Assembly (NCBI GenBank): GCA_963733135.1
Contig: CAVTBX010000009.1
Span: 124,001 to 188,000, forward strand
Length of the DNA: 64,000 bases
Reading direction: 5' to 3'
Source: CAVTBX01 sp963733135
Lineage (GTDB): Bacteria; Actinomycetota; Thermoleophilia; Gaiellales; Gaiellaceae
The translations under genes and the position numbers were made by a program. Under the pieces are notes generated by a model. It made no database searches. It was not told where the DNA came from and saw only the letters and a program-made list of their open reading frames with translations. This document shows, piece after piece, positions 19,394 to 27,729 of the stretch; the first letter of the stretch is position 1; the number at the start of each line of letters is the position of its first letter.

Positions 19394-19423
19394 GGAGGGC
19401 GCGCGGCCAGCGCGCCCGTTCAC
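19345..19423 (+). repeat. Family R repeat, copy R1
   Basis: Three consecutive hairpins: GGCGGC-GGA-GCCGCC (19345-19359), the conserved centre GAATCGCGC / GCGTGATTC with an 8-nt loop (19364-19389), and GGGCGCGC / GCGCGCCC (19397-19417), ending GTTCAC. In the centre one C is replaced by T relative to other copies, keeping a G-U pair in RNA. The first hairpin and centre lie in the 3' end of the glutaredoxin-like gene and include its stop. The third hairpin may also act as terminator before rex. Confidence 0.8.
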
Positions 19424-19504
19424 CCGTGCCACAAACTCACCTGATTCCGTGGCCGTCGGCGGGCGTTTCCTCTCTCGTCGTGCGGGTTCGGGGGTGGGTA
19501 TGCT

Positions 19505-20176
19505 GTGTCACAAGCGATGGCTACGGGGTCGTACACGGAGGAGAGCACCGATCGGAACGGCGACAGGCTGACGGTCGGTGTCGCCGCGCGACTCAGCCAG
19601 TACCTGCGTGTCCTGACGCAGGCTCGGAAGATGGGCAAGGAGCGGATCTCCTCACAGGAGATCTCGGAGTACACGAACATCAACGCGACGCAGATCCGCC
19701 GCGATCTCTCCGGTTTCGGCAAGTTCGGCAAGCGCGGTGTCGGCTACAACATCGATGCGCTCGCGGGTGAGGTACGGAAGATCCTCCGGACGCAGGGGCA
19801 GCACAACATCGCGCTGCTCGGCGCCGGACGGCTCGGCCAGGCCATCGCGAGCTCGCCGATCTTCGCCGACCACGGCTTCAACATCGCCGCCGCCTTCGAT
19901 GTCGACCAGGAGAAGGTCGGCCGGCCGATCGGCAAGGGCGAGGTCCTCGACTACGCGGACCTGGCCGAGGTGATCCGGGAAAAGCAGATCATCGTCGCCG
20001 TCGTCGCCGTGCCGGGTGGAGAGGCCCAGCGCGTCGCGGACGATCTCGTCGCGGCCGGCGTCAAGATCATCTTCAACTACACCGAGGCGCTTCTCGACGT
20101 CCCATCAGATGTCACCGTCCATACGACGTCGCCGGCGGTCGAGCTCCTCTACGCGCTCTACTTCTACCTGACCTAA
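19505..20176 (+). CDS. rex: Redox-sensing transcriptional repressor Rex
   Basis: Rex senses the NADH/NAD+ ratio and represses respiration and fermentation genes when NADH is low. The 223-residue protein has the winged-helix part with ERISSQEISEYTNINATQIRRDLSGFGKFGKRGVGY near residues 43-80, the Rossmann GAGRLGQAIA near 101, the swapped-domain region and the C-terminal VELLYALYFYL helix. Start is uncertain between GTG 19505 and ATG 19517; no clear Shine-Dalgarno precedes either. I could not find a convincing Rex palindrome (TTGTGAA-N6-TTCACAA) in its promoter. Confidence 0.95.
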   Translation: MSQAMATGSYTEESTDRNGDRLTVGVAARLSQYLRVLTQARKMGKERISSQEISEYTNINATQIRRDLSGFGKFGKRGVGYNIDALAGEVRKILRTQGQHNIALLGAGRLGQAIASSPIFADHGFNIAAAFDVDQEKVGRPIGKGEVLDYADLAEVIREKQIIVAVVAVPGGEAQRVADDLVAAGVKIIFNYTEALLDVPSDVTVHTTSPAVELLYALYFYLT

Positions 20177-20190
20177 GACACGTTCGAAGG

Positions 20191-20826
20191 TCATTCGACG
20201 CGGACCGCAACCGAGCCGCGCGGGTAGTCGCGGAGCGCGCGCCTGAGAGCCGTTCTGCGATCGGTCGTGACGACGACGGCCGAACCCTCGACGCGGGCGT
20301 CGAAGCCCTCCAGCCGGAGCTCAGCGGCCAGCTCCTCCGGCTCCGCGGCCACCCGGAGCACCGTGTCCTTCGCCACGCTTTCCTGGGGCTCCGGTTCGGC
20401 GCCACCCTCGGCAGCTCCTGTGTCTCCGCCCGCGTCGTCGGCGGCTGACTCCTCGGCCACCGCCCCTTCGCCGGCATCGTCGCTCTCACCCCCGCCAGGG
20501 CTCCAGACGGCGACGGTGGCGATGCCGCCTGCGAGGGCGAGGGCGGCCGCGACCGGCGCAGCGAGCGCGAGCCACCGGCGCTCTCCGCGGGCGGCGGCTA
20601 CCCGTTGAGGGCGATCGGCGAGCAGGCGCCCACGCGCTCCCGCGGGGACCGCGAGAACGTGCGCGGCCCTGAGTACATCCCTGCCGGTGCGCGCAGCAGC
20701 GACGTCGGCGGCGCATGTCGCGCACCCGGCGACGTGCCGGTCCACCTCCGACCGCTCGTCCGCGCCAAGCTCGTCCTCGACGTAGGCGAGCAGCGTCGGC
20801 TCGCTGGGGTGCTCCCCTGCCATCAC
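20191..20826 (-). CDS. Zinc-finger anti-sigma factor
   Basis: A 211-residue membrane protein, probably the anti-sigma partner of the overlapping ECF sigma factor. The N-terminus has the zinc-finger anti-sigma pattern VDRHVAGCATCAAD (His and two Cys near residues 31-38). A TM segment (LALAAPVAAALALAGGIATVAVW) lies near 86-108, followed by an acidic Ala/Glu-rich linker and a C-terminal extracellular domain of about 60 residues. The start overlaps the sigma gene stop (ATGATGGC region, 20823-20826), so the two are coupled. The released-sigma signal is unknown. Confidence 0.88.
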   Translation of the reverse strand: MMAGEHPSEPTLLAYVEDELGADERSEVDRHVAGCATCAADVAAARTGRDVLRAAHVLAVPAGARGRLLADRPQRVAAARGERRWLALAAPVAAALALAGGIATVAVWSPGGGESDDAGEGAVAEESAADDAGGDTGAAEGGAEPEPQESVAKDTVLRVAAEPEELAAELRLEGFDARVEGSAVVVTTDRRTALRRALRDYPRGSVAVRVE

Positions 20827-21365
20827 TCGTTCGACCCTCCCTTCGCGGTCGATGTTCCCAGGGCTCGCCCGAGGTCGCGCCGGCCGCGGAAGATCCTGGA
20901 CTTCACCGTCCCCTCCGCGGTGCCCAGGATGTCCGCGATCTCCGCGTAGGAACAGCCGAGGACGTCGTAGAGGACGACCGCCACGCGGTAGGGCTCCTCG
21001 ACCCGCGAGAGAGCGTTCTGGAGGTCTCCGGAGAGCTCGCTCGTCTCGAACGCGTCGCGAGGGTCAGCGCGCTCGGCGACCAGGTCGGACGGCTCGGCCC
21101 GGCGTCGCGCTCGCAGGTCGAGCGCGCAGTTGACCGTGATCCGGTAGAGCCAGGTCGAGAACCGCGAGCCTTCTCGGAAGCGCGGCAACGAGCGCCAGGC
21201 CCGGATGAGCGCCTCCTGCACCGCATCCTCGGCCTCGCTCTGGGAGCCGAGCACGCGCGCCGCGAGATTGTAGAGACGACGTTCGTGGCGCTCGACGAGC
21301 CGCGCGAACGCATCCGTGTCCCCTCGCCGGGCGCGGCGTACGAGCAGTCCGTCAGGATCGTCCAC
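20823..21365 (-). CDS. ECF-type RNA polymerase sigma factor
   Basis: A 180-residue sigma-70-family factor with only regions 2 and 4. Region 2 spans LLVRRARRGDTDAFARLVERHERRLYNLAARVLGSQSEAEDAVQEALIRAW near residues 7-58, with core-binding and -10-recognition helices. Region 4 spans YRVAVVLYDVLGCSYAEIADILGTAEGTVKSRIFRGRRDL near 125-165, with the -35-binding helix-turn-helix. GTG start at 21365 matches the usual beginning of such proteins. Only 2 bp separate this start from the start of the opposite-strand glycosyltransferase gene, so promoters must lie inside the neighbouring coding sequences. Confidence 0.93.
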   Translation of the reverse strand: MDDPDGLLVRRARRGDTDAFARLVERHERRLYNLAARVLGSQSEAEDAVQEALIRAWRSLPRFREGSRFSTWLYRITVNCALDLRARRRAEPSDLVAERADPRDAFETSELSGDLQNALSRVEEPYRVAVVLYDVLGCSYAEIADILGTAEGTVKSRIFRGRRDLGRALGTSTAKGGSNE

Positions 21366-21367
21366 GC

Positions 21368-22621
21368 GTGAAGATTCTCCTCTGGCACGGCTACCTCCTG
21401 GGCGGGACCGGCTCGAACGTCTACACGCGCATGCTTGCGCGCGAGTGGACGCGGGCCGGCCACGAGATCGTCGTCTTCTCCCAGGAGCCGCGTCCGGAGG
21501 AGTTCGACCTGGGCGAAGCGGCGGTCGTCCGGCCCGAGCTCCCCGGCCCGCTGCCGGTCTTCGTGCTCGACCGCTACGAGGATCTGGAGGCGCGGTACCT
21601 TCAAGACTTCTCCCGCGAGGAGCGCGACGACTATGTCGAGGCGAACGCCGCCGCCGTGCGGGAGCACCTGCCCGCCGATCTCCTGCTCGTGAACCACGTG
21701 CTGCTCGGCGGGCCGGTCGGGGCCGCGAGCGGCATACCGTTCTCGGTGAAGGCGCACGGCTCCGAGCTCGAGTACTCGATCCGCGGCAACACCGAGCTCG
21801 CCTCGTTGGCGCGTGACAACCTCGACCGGGCCGAAGCCGTCTACGCGGGCTCCGAGCACATTCGCCGCGTCCTCGAGGAGGTCGTCGGGCCAGGTGCCTA
21901 TTCGGCCCGCGTCCAGGTCGTGCCGCCGGGCGTGGACGTCGACGCGCTCCGGCCCGAGCCCCGCGACGAGGCGCTCGCGGGCCTCCTAGAGGAAGCCCGC
22001 CGCGACCCGCCCAATCCCGGCCGGACACGCGAGCGGCTTCCCGATCCTGACAACGCCCAGCGTCTCGCCGAGTTCCTCGCAGGGGACGCACCGACGGTCG
22101 TCTACGTCGGGAAGCTGAGCTCGGAGAAGGGCGCCGATCTCCTCCTCGACGCGCTTCGTGATGTCGACGCGCGCGCTGTGCTCGTCGGGTTCGGGCCGTT
22201 GCGGGACGAGCTGGAGGCGCTGGCTGCCGGCCGGCCGGTGCTCTTCACGGGGCCGCTCGAGCACCGTCACCTCCGCCACCTCTGGGCGCTCGCCGATGTT
22301 TCCGTTACGCCATCGGTCTTCCCGGAGGCCTTCGGGATGGTCGCCGCCGAGGCCGCCGCCTGCGGCTCACCCCCGCTCGTAGCCCGTCACTCCGGTCTGG
22401 CCGAGATCGCGGCTGGGATCGAGGCGGAGTATCCGCCCGAGCGGCGCACACTCGTGAGCTTCGACCCTGAAGACGCCGGAGACCTCGCAGGGAAGCTCAC
22501 GTCCCTCCTCGCGCTCCCGGCGGATGAGCGGGCTGCCCTTGGCGCCGCGGGCCGAAAGGCCGTCGTCCGGCACTGGAGCTGGAAGCGTGTGGCGGCTCTG
22601 CTACTTTCGCGCGATGGGTGA
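21368..22621 (+). CDS. GT-B glycosyltransferase (family 4-like)
   Basis: A 417-residue glycosyltransferase. The N-terminal domain begins MKILLWHGYLLGGTGSNVYTRMLAREW with the glycine-rich acceptor loop. The C-terminal donor domain has VYVGKLSSEKGADLLLDAL near 242, the EPxxxxxxE-like VFPEAFGMVAAEAAACGSPPLV near 317 and a long variable linker with Pro/Arg. Retaining GT4 enzymes use nucleotide-sugar donors to build glycolipids or polysaccharides; the exact donor is not visible. The 3' end overlaps the next gene, so it may be co-transcribed with the YbdK-like ligase. Confidence 0.9.
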   Translation: MKILLWHGYLLGGTGSNVYTRMLAREWTRAGHEIVVFSQEPRPEEFDLGEAAVVRPELPGPLPVFVLDRYEDLEARYLQDFSREERDDYVEANAAAVREHLPADLLLVNHVLLGGPVGAASGIPFSVKAHGSELEYSIRGNTELASLARDNLDRAEAVYAGSEHIRRVLEEVVGPGAYSARVQVVPPGVDVDALRPEPRDEALAGLLEEARRDPPNPGRTRERLPDPDNAQRLAEFLAGDAPTVVYVGKLSSEKGADLLLDALRDVDARAVLVGFGPLRDELEALAAGRPVLFTGPLEHRHLRHLWALADVSVTPSVFPEAFGMVAAEAAACGSPPLVARHSGLAEIAAGIEAEYPPERRTLVSFDPEDAGDLAGKLTSLLALPADERAALGAAGRKAVVRHWSWKRVAALLLSRDG

Positions 22622-23765
22622 GGCCCAGCGGCTGTCGCCGGACGAGCAGATCCGATCGGCCTTTGAGGCCTTCGAGGCCGGCAAGGACTTCACCGTCGCC
22701 GTGGAGGAGGAGTTCGCAGTCCTCGATCCCGCGACCCATGGGCTCGTCAACCGCTTCGAGGAGCTCCAGGCCGCTGCGCAGGGCACCGAGCTCGAAGAGC
22801 ACCTCGTCGGCGAGCTGATCGCTTCCGAGGTCGAGGTCAGGACGGGTCGCTGCGAGACCTTCACCGAGGCGGCAGGGGTCATGGCCGACCGACGCCGGGC
22901 GCTCATCGAGCTCGCGGACGGTCTGGGCATCGCTCTCTGCGCTGTCGGCACGCATCCGTGGAGCCCCTGGCAGAAGCAGCGGATCATCGACACGCCGCAC
23001 TACCGCCGAAACGACGAGGTGCTCGGCTACGTCGTCTGGCGGAACAACACCTTCGGCCTTCACGTCCACGTCGGGATCCAAGGCGCCGACCGGGCCATCC
23101 GCGTCACCGACGCGCTCCGCGCCTTTCTGCCCGACCTGCTCGCCGTCTCCGCGAGCTCGCCGTTCGTCGAGGGCGTGCATACGCGGCTCGCCTCGGCCCG
23201 GACGGAGGTCTTCACCCGCATGTTCCCCCGCTGCGGGATCCCAGACGCCTTCGGGAGCTGGGGCGCATACGAGGAGTACGTGCGCTTCCTCTATGGGACC
23301 GGCTCCATCACCGAGCACACACAGCTCTGGTGGAGCGTGCGGCCTCACCTCGCCTTCCCGACCGTCGAGATCCGGATCTGCGACGGCCAGCCCGAGCTCG
23401 GCGAGTCACAGGCGCTCGCGGCCCTCATGTACGCGCTGACCGCTCGCATCGCACGCGCCCTCGACGACGGCGAGGGGCTGCCCGACCATCCGCACCGGCT
23501 CCTCGAGGAGAACCTCTGGCGGGCGACTCGCTTCGGTCTCTCCGGCGAGCTGATCCGGCTCGGAACGGATGTCGTCAGGCCCGCCCGCGAGGCGATCGGA
23601 GAGCTCATCGAGTGGGTGCGGCCGGTGGCCGAAGAGCTCGGCTGCGCCCAGCTCTTGCGCGTGCCCGACGAGAACCCGGCCGAGCGGCAGACGGCGCGCC
23701 ACGAGGCGGGGGAGACGATGGAGGCGATCTACGCCCAGGAGGTGCTGGAGGCCGTGCGTGTCTGA
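22614..23765 (+). CDS. Carboxylate-amine ligase, YbdK/GCS2 family
   Basis: A 383-residue ATP-grasp-like glutamate-cysteine ligase 2 family protein. The diagnostic start FTVAVEEEFAVLDPATHGLV is near residue 24; SEVEVRTGRCETF near 71, GTHPWSPW near 118, NNTFGLHVHVGI near 144 (metal/substrate His) and VEIRICDGQPEL near 249 follow. Family members make gamma-glutamyl amide bonds, but the physiological substrate of YbdK-type enzymes is often unknown. ATG at 22614 overlaps the glycosyltransferase stop; the 3' end overlaps the next small gene by 8 bp. Confidence 0.92.
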   Translation: MGEAQRLSPDEQIRSAFEAFEAGKDFTVAVEEEFAVLDPATHGLVNRFEELQAAAQGTELEEHLVGELIASEVEVRTGRCETFTEAAGVMADRRRALIELADGLGIALCAVGTHPWSPWQKQRIIDTPHYRRNDEVLGYVVWRNNTFGLHVHVGIQGADRAIRVTDALRAFLPDLLAVSASSPFVEGVHTRLASARTEVFTRMFPRCGIPDAFGSWGAYEEYVRFLYGTGSITEHTQLWWSVRPHLAFPTVEIRICDGQPELGESQALAALMYALTARIARALDDGEGLPDHPHRLLEENLWRATRFGLSGELIRLGTDVVRPAREAIGELIEWVRPVAEELGCAQLLRVPDENPAERQTARHEAGETMEAIYAQEVLEAVRV

Positions 23766-24096
23766 GCGCTCGCCCGAGGAGCAGGAGCAGCTCGCCGACG
23801 AGCTCCTCGATGCGCTCCGCGACCTGAAGGTCGAGGACGTCCTCATCCAGACGCTCGTCACGATCTCGTCAATCGGCTACCGGCGGCTCGGGCTGACGGA
23901 GGACACGAAGGACGACCGCGACCTCGAGCAGGCTCGGCTCGCCATCGAGACGATGAACGCGATCACGCCTGTGCTCGAGCGTTTCGTTCCCGAGCAGCTG
24001 GTCCGGGACTTCCGGCAGTCCGTGGCGAATCTCCAGCTCGCCTACGCGCAAGCCGCGTCGGACGACGCTACCCCGCCCGCGGGCGAAGGGGGCTGA
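23758..24096 (+). CDS. DUF1844-like small helical protein
   Basis: A 112-residue mostly alpha-helical protein. The pattern LADELLDALRDLKVEDVLIQTLVTISSIGYRRLG, then DLEQARLAIETMNAITPVLE and FRQSVANLQLAYAQA, resembles the DUF1844 family often found in actinobacteria near initiation-factor or envelope genes. No enzymatic motif. GTG start overlaps the upstream ligase gene, and the perfect terminator hairpin at 24112-24140 ends this transcription unit. Function unknown. Confidence 0.8.
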   Translation: MSERSPEEQEQLADELLDALRDLKVEDVLIQTLVTISSIGYRRLGLTEDTKDDRDLEQARLAIETMNAITPVLERFVPEQLVRDFRQSVANLQLAYAQAASDDATPPAGEGG

Positions 24097-24111
24097 CGGG
24101 TCGTTGTACGA

Positions 24112-24140
24112 CGAGGGGCGGCTCTTCGAGCCGCCCCTCG
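24112..24140. terminator. Bidirectional hairpin between convergent genes
   Basis: GAGGGGCGGCTC-TTC-GAGCCGCCCCTC, extended by one more C-G pair: a perfect 13-bp stem with a 3-nt loop. It lies 15 bp after the DUF1844-like stop and 28 bp before the stop of the convergent PRC-barrel gene. No U-tract follows, which is common in high-GC actinobacterial terminators. Confidence 0.85.
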
Positions 24141-24168
24141 CATTCCTGGAGCTAGATGCTCGGTCGCC

Positions 24169-24591
24169 CTAGCGGATCGAGTTGTCTCTCTCGCCGTAGT
24201 AGCCGCCGAGACGCTCCCGGTACTCGTCGTCTTCGCGATTGGTCGTCTCGTCGTACTCGGGCGCATTCTTGATCTCGTCCTTGCTCCGGTTGACGTAAAC
24301 CGTCTCCGCCTCCGGATCGACGTTCTGGACGACGCCCGCGGGGAGCATGACTTTCTTCCCGAAGATCCACGGCCCGGTGTCGACGATCACGAAGCTGCCA
24401 CCGGCCTCGTAGGTCGCTTCGTCGATCTTGCCGATGCCGCCGTCCGTCGCCTCGACGGAGTAGCCGGCGATGTCGATGTCTCCGATCGACTGGTCGCTTC
24501 GGAACGTCCAGACGTCGACGACCGCAACGTCGGCCCCGCCCGGCCCGCCGGTTCGTGTCTCTTCGGTTCTATGCGGCTCTTGTTCCCTCAC
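24169..24591 (-). CDS. PRC-barrel domain protein
   Basis: A 140-residue protein with two short PRC-barrel-like beta units: DIAGYSVEATDGGIGKIDEATYEAGGSFVIVDTGPWIFGKKVMLPAGVVQNVD. The C-terminus is acidic and Tyr/Arg-rich (REDDEYRERLGGYYGERDN). PRC barrels occur in photosynthetic reaction-centre H subunits, RimM and many stress-related bacterial proteins; no more specific role is visible. The GTG at 24591 is supported by a GGGAG Shine-Dalgarno about 7 nt upstream; the frame continues upstream into the hppA region without homology. The 24592-24805 gap to hppA should hold divergent promoters. Confidence 0.85.
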   Translation of the reverse strand: MREQEPHRTEETRTGGPGGADVAVVDVWTFRSDQSIGDIDIAGYSVEATDGGIGKIDEATYEAGGSFVIVDTGPWIFGKKVMLPAGVVQNVDPEAETVYVNRSKDEIKNAPEYDETTNREDDEYRERLGGYYGERDNSIR

Positions 24592-24805
24592 GTGATTCTC
24601 CCTTCTCGTTCGAGCATGGATACTTGGACCCGTTCCCCGTTCGGCGTGTTCGAACCACGTCCGCGTCGGGGCATTTGGCGCGTCGAGGCGACACGAGTTT
24701 GTGATAGAACTGCCCGCCGTCGTTTCCCGCATGGCGTGAGGGATTAGGCCCCTCTCGCGGCGCCGGAGACGCGGACTTTGTGAAACCGAGCGAAGGCAGG
24801 GGTAC

Positions 24806-26845
24806 GTGAGCGATTTCTTCCAGGACCACAGCGTTCTCTTCGCGCTCGTCTGCGCGGGCATCGGGATCGCCTGGGGGGTCTGGCTGACGGTGTGGCTGCT
24901 CCGTCTACCTGCCGGTTCGGAGCGCATGCAGACCATCGCGCGGGCCGTTCAGGCCGGCGCCGCCGCGTACCTGCGCCGGCAGTACATGACGATCGCGGTC
25001 GTCGCGTTCGTCCTCTTCATCGGTATCGGGCTCTGGAACGACCTCGGGTGGTGGATGGCCCTCGGATTCCTGATCGGCGCGGTGTTCTCCGCCGCGGCTG
25101 GGTTCATCGGCATGAACGTGGCCGTCCGGGCGAATGTCCGCACGGCGGAGGCGGCGAAGGGTGGTGTTCGCCCGGCGCTCAAGGTCGCGTTCGGATCTGG
25201 GTCCGTGACCGGGCTCCTCGTCGTCGGGCTTGGGCTCTTGGGAGTCGCCGGCTACTACGGCGTCCTCACCAGCTGGGTCGACCAGACGCCGGACGAGGCG
25301 ACGACGAACCTGCTCGGGCTCGCCCTCGGCGGGTCGCTCATCTCCGTCTTCGCGCGGCTCGGCGGCGGCATCTTCACGAAGGCCGCCGATGTCGGCGCCG
25401 ACCTGGTGGGGAAGATCGAGGTCGGCATTCCTGAGGATGATCCGCGGAACCCTGCCGTGATCGCGGACAACGTGGGCGACAACGTCGGGGACTGCGCCGG
25501 CATGGCAGCCGATCTCTTCGAGACGTACGCGGTCACCGCGGTCGCCGTCATGTTCCTCGGCGCCGTCAACTTCCCGTCGACCGGCGTCGTGGTCTACCCG
25601 CTCGCGATCGGCGGAGTCGCGATCATCGCCTCGGTCATCGGCACGTTCTTCGCGCGCGTCGGTCGAACGGGGTCGATCATCAACGCCCTCTACAAGGCGG
25701 TGCTCGCCGCAACCGTTCTCTCGGCGCTCGGGTTCATCCCGGTGACCATGGCGTTCGACACCGATCGCTTCTCGTTTGGCGATCTCTACGGTTGCGCGCT
25801 GATCGGCCTTGCGGTCACCTTCCTGCTGGTCGCGATCACCGAGTACTACACCGGGACGCGCTGGGGGCCCGTGAAGATGATCTCGCGCGCGTCGACGACG
25901 GGCCACGCGACCAACATCATCGAAGGCCTTGCGGTTGGCATGCAGGCGACGGCGCTGCCGGTTCTCGTCATCGCCGCCGGGATCTGCGGCGCGGCTGGGC
26001 TGGCCGGTCTGTACGGGATCGGCGTCGCGGTCATGGCGCAGCTCTCGATGACAGGGCTCATCGTCGCGCTGGACGCCTACGGCCCGGTGACGGACAACGC
26101 GGGCGGCATCGCCGAGATGGCCGACCTCGACGAGTCGGTGCGTGGGGTCACCGACCCGCTCGACGCGGTCGGGAACACGACGAAGGCCGTCACGAAGGGC
26201 TACGCCATCGGCTCGGCAGGCCTCGCGGCGCTCGTCCTCTTCGACGGCTTCACATCCGAACTCGCGCGCCAGGATCTGCCGACGGCCTTCGACCTTTCGG
26301 ACTTCTGGGTCATCGCCGGGCTCTTCGTCGGGGGCCTGATGCCGTTCCTCTTCGCCTCGCTGGCGATGCAGGCCGTGGGCCGTGTGGGCGGCCAAGTGGT
26401 GCAGGAGGTGCGCCGTCAGTTCCGAGAGATCCCGGGGATCATGGAGGGCACGGCGGTGCCCGAGTACAGTCGTGCGATTGACATCGTGACCGGGTCTGCG
26501 ATCCGGAGCATGATCCTCCCGGCCATGATTCCCGTGGCGTTCCCGATCGTGGTGGGGATCATCGAGCCGAAGATGCTCGGCGGCCTTCTGATCGGGACGA
26601 TCGTGACCGGCATCTTCCTCGCGATCGCGATGACCTCGGGCGGCGGCGCCTGGGACAACGCGAAGAAGCTCATCGAGGACGGCGCGTATGGCGGCAAGGG
26701 CTCAGAGGCGCATGCGGCCGCGGTCACAGGGGACACTGTCGGCGATCCCTACAAGGACACCGCGGGGCCCGCGATCAACCCCATGATCAAGATCACGAAC
26801 GTCGTCGCGATCTTGATCGTCCCCCTGATCACGTACATCCACTAG
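24806..26845 (+). CDS. hppA: K+-independent membrane H+-translocating pyrophosphatase
   Basis: Couples pyrophosphate hydrolysis to proton export across the membrane. The 679-residue protein has about 16 hydrophobic segments and the substrate motifs EVGIPEDDPRNPAVIADNVGDNVGDCAGMAADLFE near residue 205, TDNAGGIAEMADLDE near 427 and GDTVGDPYKDTAGPAINPMIK near 637. The segment GNTTKAVTKG near 453 has Lys where K+-dependent enzymes have Ala, so this is the K+-independent class. GTG start at 24806, preceded by an AGGGGTAC-like Shine-Dalgarno. Downstream 26846-27069 is non-coding. Confidence 0.97.
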   Translation: MSDFFQDHSVLFALVCAGIGIAWGVWLTVWLLRLPAGSERMQTIARAVQAGAAAYLRRQYMTIAVVAFVLFIGIGLWNDLGWWMALGFLIGAVFSAAAGFIGMNVAVRANVRTAEAAKGGVRPALKVAFGSGSVTGLLVVGLGLLGVAGYYGVLTSWVDQTPDEATTNLLGLALGGSLISVFARLGGGIFTKAADVGADLVGKIEVGIPEDDPRNPAVIADNVGDNVGDCAGMAADLFETYAVTAVAVMFLGAVNFPSTGVVVYPLAIGGVAIIASVIGTFFARVGRTGSIINALYKAVLAATVLSALGFIPVTMAFDTDRFSFGDLYGCALIGLAVTFLLVAITEYYTGTRWGPVKMISRASTTGHATNIIEGLAVGMQATALPVLVIAAGICGAAGLAGLYGIGVAVMAQLSMTGLIVALDAYGPVTDNAGGIAEMADLDESVRGVTDPLDAVGNTTKAVTKGYAIGSAGLAALVLFDGFTSELARQDLPTAFDLSDFWVIAGLFVGGLMPFLFASLAMQAVGRVGGQVVQEVRRQFREIPGIMEGTAVPEYSRAIDIVTGSAIRSMILPAMIPVAFPIVVGIIEPKMLGGLLIGTIVTGIFLAIAMTSGGGAWDNAKKLIEDGAYGGKGSEAHAAAVTGDTVGDPYKDTAGPAINPMIKITNVVAILIVPLITYIH

Positions 26846-27069
26846 ATCCTTCGTTTCCAGTTCGGACCGCGGCAGCAGGTCGCGCCCGAACAGCACCCGC
26901 GCGCCGGACTCTAGGCCGAAGCCGCCAGGCGAAGCCCGTACCGCGCGGATCCGCGACACTTCCGCGCGCCTTTCGTGACAAATTAGGTGGCCACGAGAGC
27001 CATGCCCCGAGGGTCAGACCCTCGCGATGCAGTCGCAGCGCTCGAGCCTGCGCCAGGCCCGCCGCCGGG
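26846..27069. repeat. Intergenic gap with palindrome CGAGGGTCAGACCCTCG
   Basis: The 224 bp between the convergent hppA and ktrA-like genes hold no supported ORF. The perfect 8-bp-arm dyad CGAGGGTC-A-GACCCTCG lies at 27008-27024 and differs only at the central base from the dyad at 12343-12357. I see no strong terminator directly after hppA. Confidence 0.55.
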
Positions 27070-27729
27070 CTACTGGAGCTGGACGAACTCCTCGACGCGC
27101 TTTGTCTCGCCGGCTATGACGAGGATGTCGCCTTCCTCGATGCGGGTCTCCGGGGTGGCGTAAGTGGCCGCCTTGTCGGCGCCCTTCACGGTCACGACGG
27201 TGAGCCCGTACCGGCGGCGCACCTCCGCATCGGCGAGCGTCTTCCCGACGAGCTCAGGAGGCGCCTTCGTCTCGAGCAGGACGAAGCCGGGGTCGAGCTC
27301 CATGTAGTCGATGACGTCCCGGCCGGCGAGGCTCCGCGCCACCCGCAACCCCATGTCGTGCTCCGGGAAGACGACGCGATGCGCGCCGACTCGGCCCAGG
27401 ATCCTCCCGTGTGGCTCCGAGATCGCCTTCGCAACGATCCGCTCCACACCCAGGTCGACGAGCACCGACGTCGTGAGGATGCTGGCCTCGACCTCGGTGC
27501 CGATCGCGACGACGGCGACGCCGAAGTCGCCCGCCCCGAGCTGCCGCATCGCCTCGATGTCGGTCGAGTCCGCCTCGACGACGTGCGTCAGCTTCTGCGC
27601 GTAGGACTGCACGAGCTTCGCGTTGGCATCGACGCCCAGCACCTCGCGGCCGTGAGCGACGAGATCCTCGGCCAGCGCACCGCCGAAGCGACCGAGCCCG
27701 ACCACGAGGAACTGCTCGCGCCTAGCCAA
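27070..27729 (-). CDS. ktrA: K+ channel regulatory subunit, TrkA/KtrA type
   Basis: A 219-residue cytosolic RCK protein that gates a TrkH/KtrB K+ translocator on nucleotide binding. The N-terminal Rossmann domain starts FLVVGLGRFGGALAEDLVAHGREVLGVD, with DSTDIEAMRQLGAGDF near 54; the C-terminal TrkA-C domain contains LVGKTLADAEVRRRYGLTVV near 160 and GDILVIAG near 200. It overlaps the upstream translocator gene by 8 bp. Single-RCK size matches KtrA rather than the duplicated TrkA. The symbol is by family. Confidence 0.94.
   Translation of the reverse strand: MARREQFLVVGLGRFGGALAEDLVAHGREVLGVDANAKLVQSYAQKLTHVVEADSTDIEAMRQLGAGDFGVAVVAIGTEVEASILTTSVLVDLGVERIVAKAISEPHGRILGRVGAHRVVFPEHDMGLRVARSLAGRDVIDYMELDPGFVLLETKAPPELVGKTLADAEVRRRYGLTVVTVKGADKAATYATPETRIEEGDILVIAGETKRVEEFVQLQ

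Noticed and set aside
19424..19504. Rex operator in front of rex
   Set aside because: Only half-site-like GTGTCACAAG and GCCACAAA are present; no TTGTGAA-N6-TTCACAA palindrome.
24905..26395. Long minus-strand frame opposite the H+-pyrophosphatase
   Set aside because: Low-complexity Arg/Asp/Glu/His-rich translation with no fold signal; the plus-strand gene is unambiguous.
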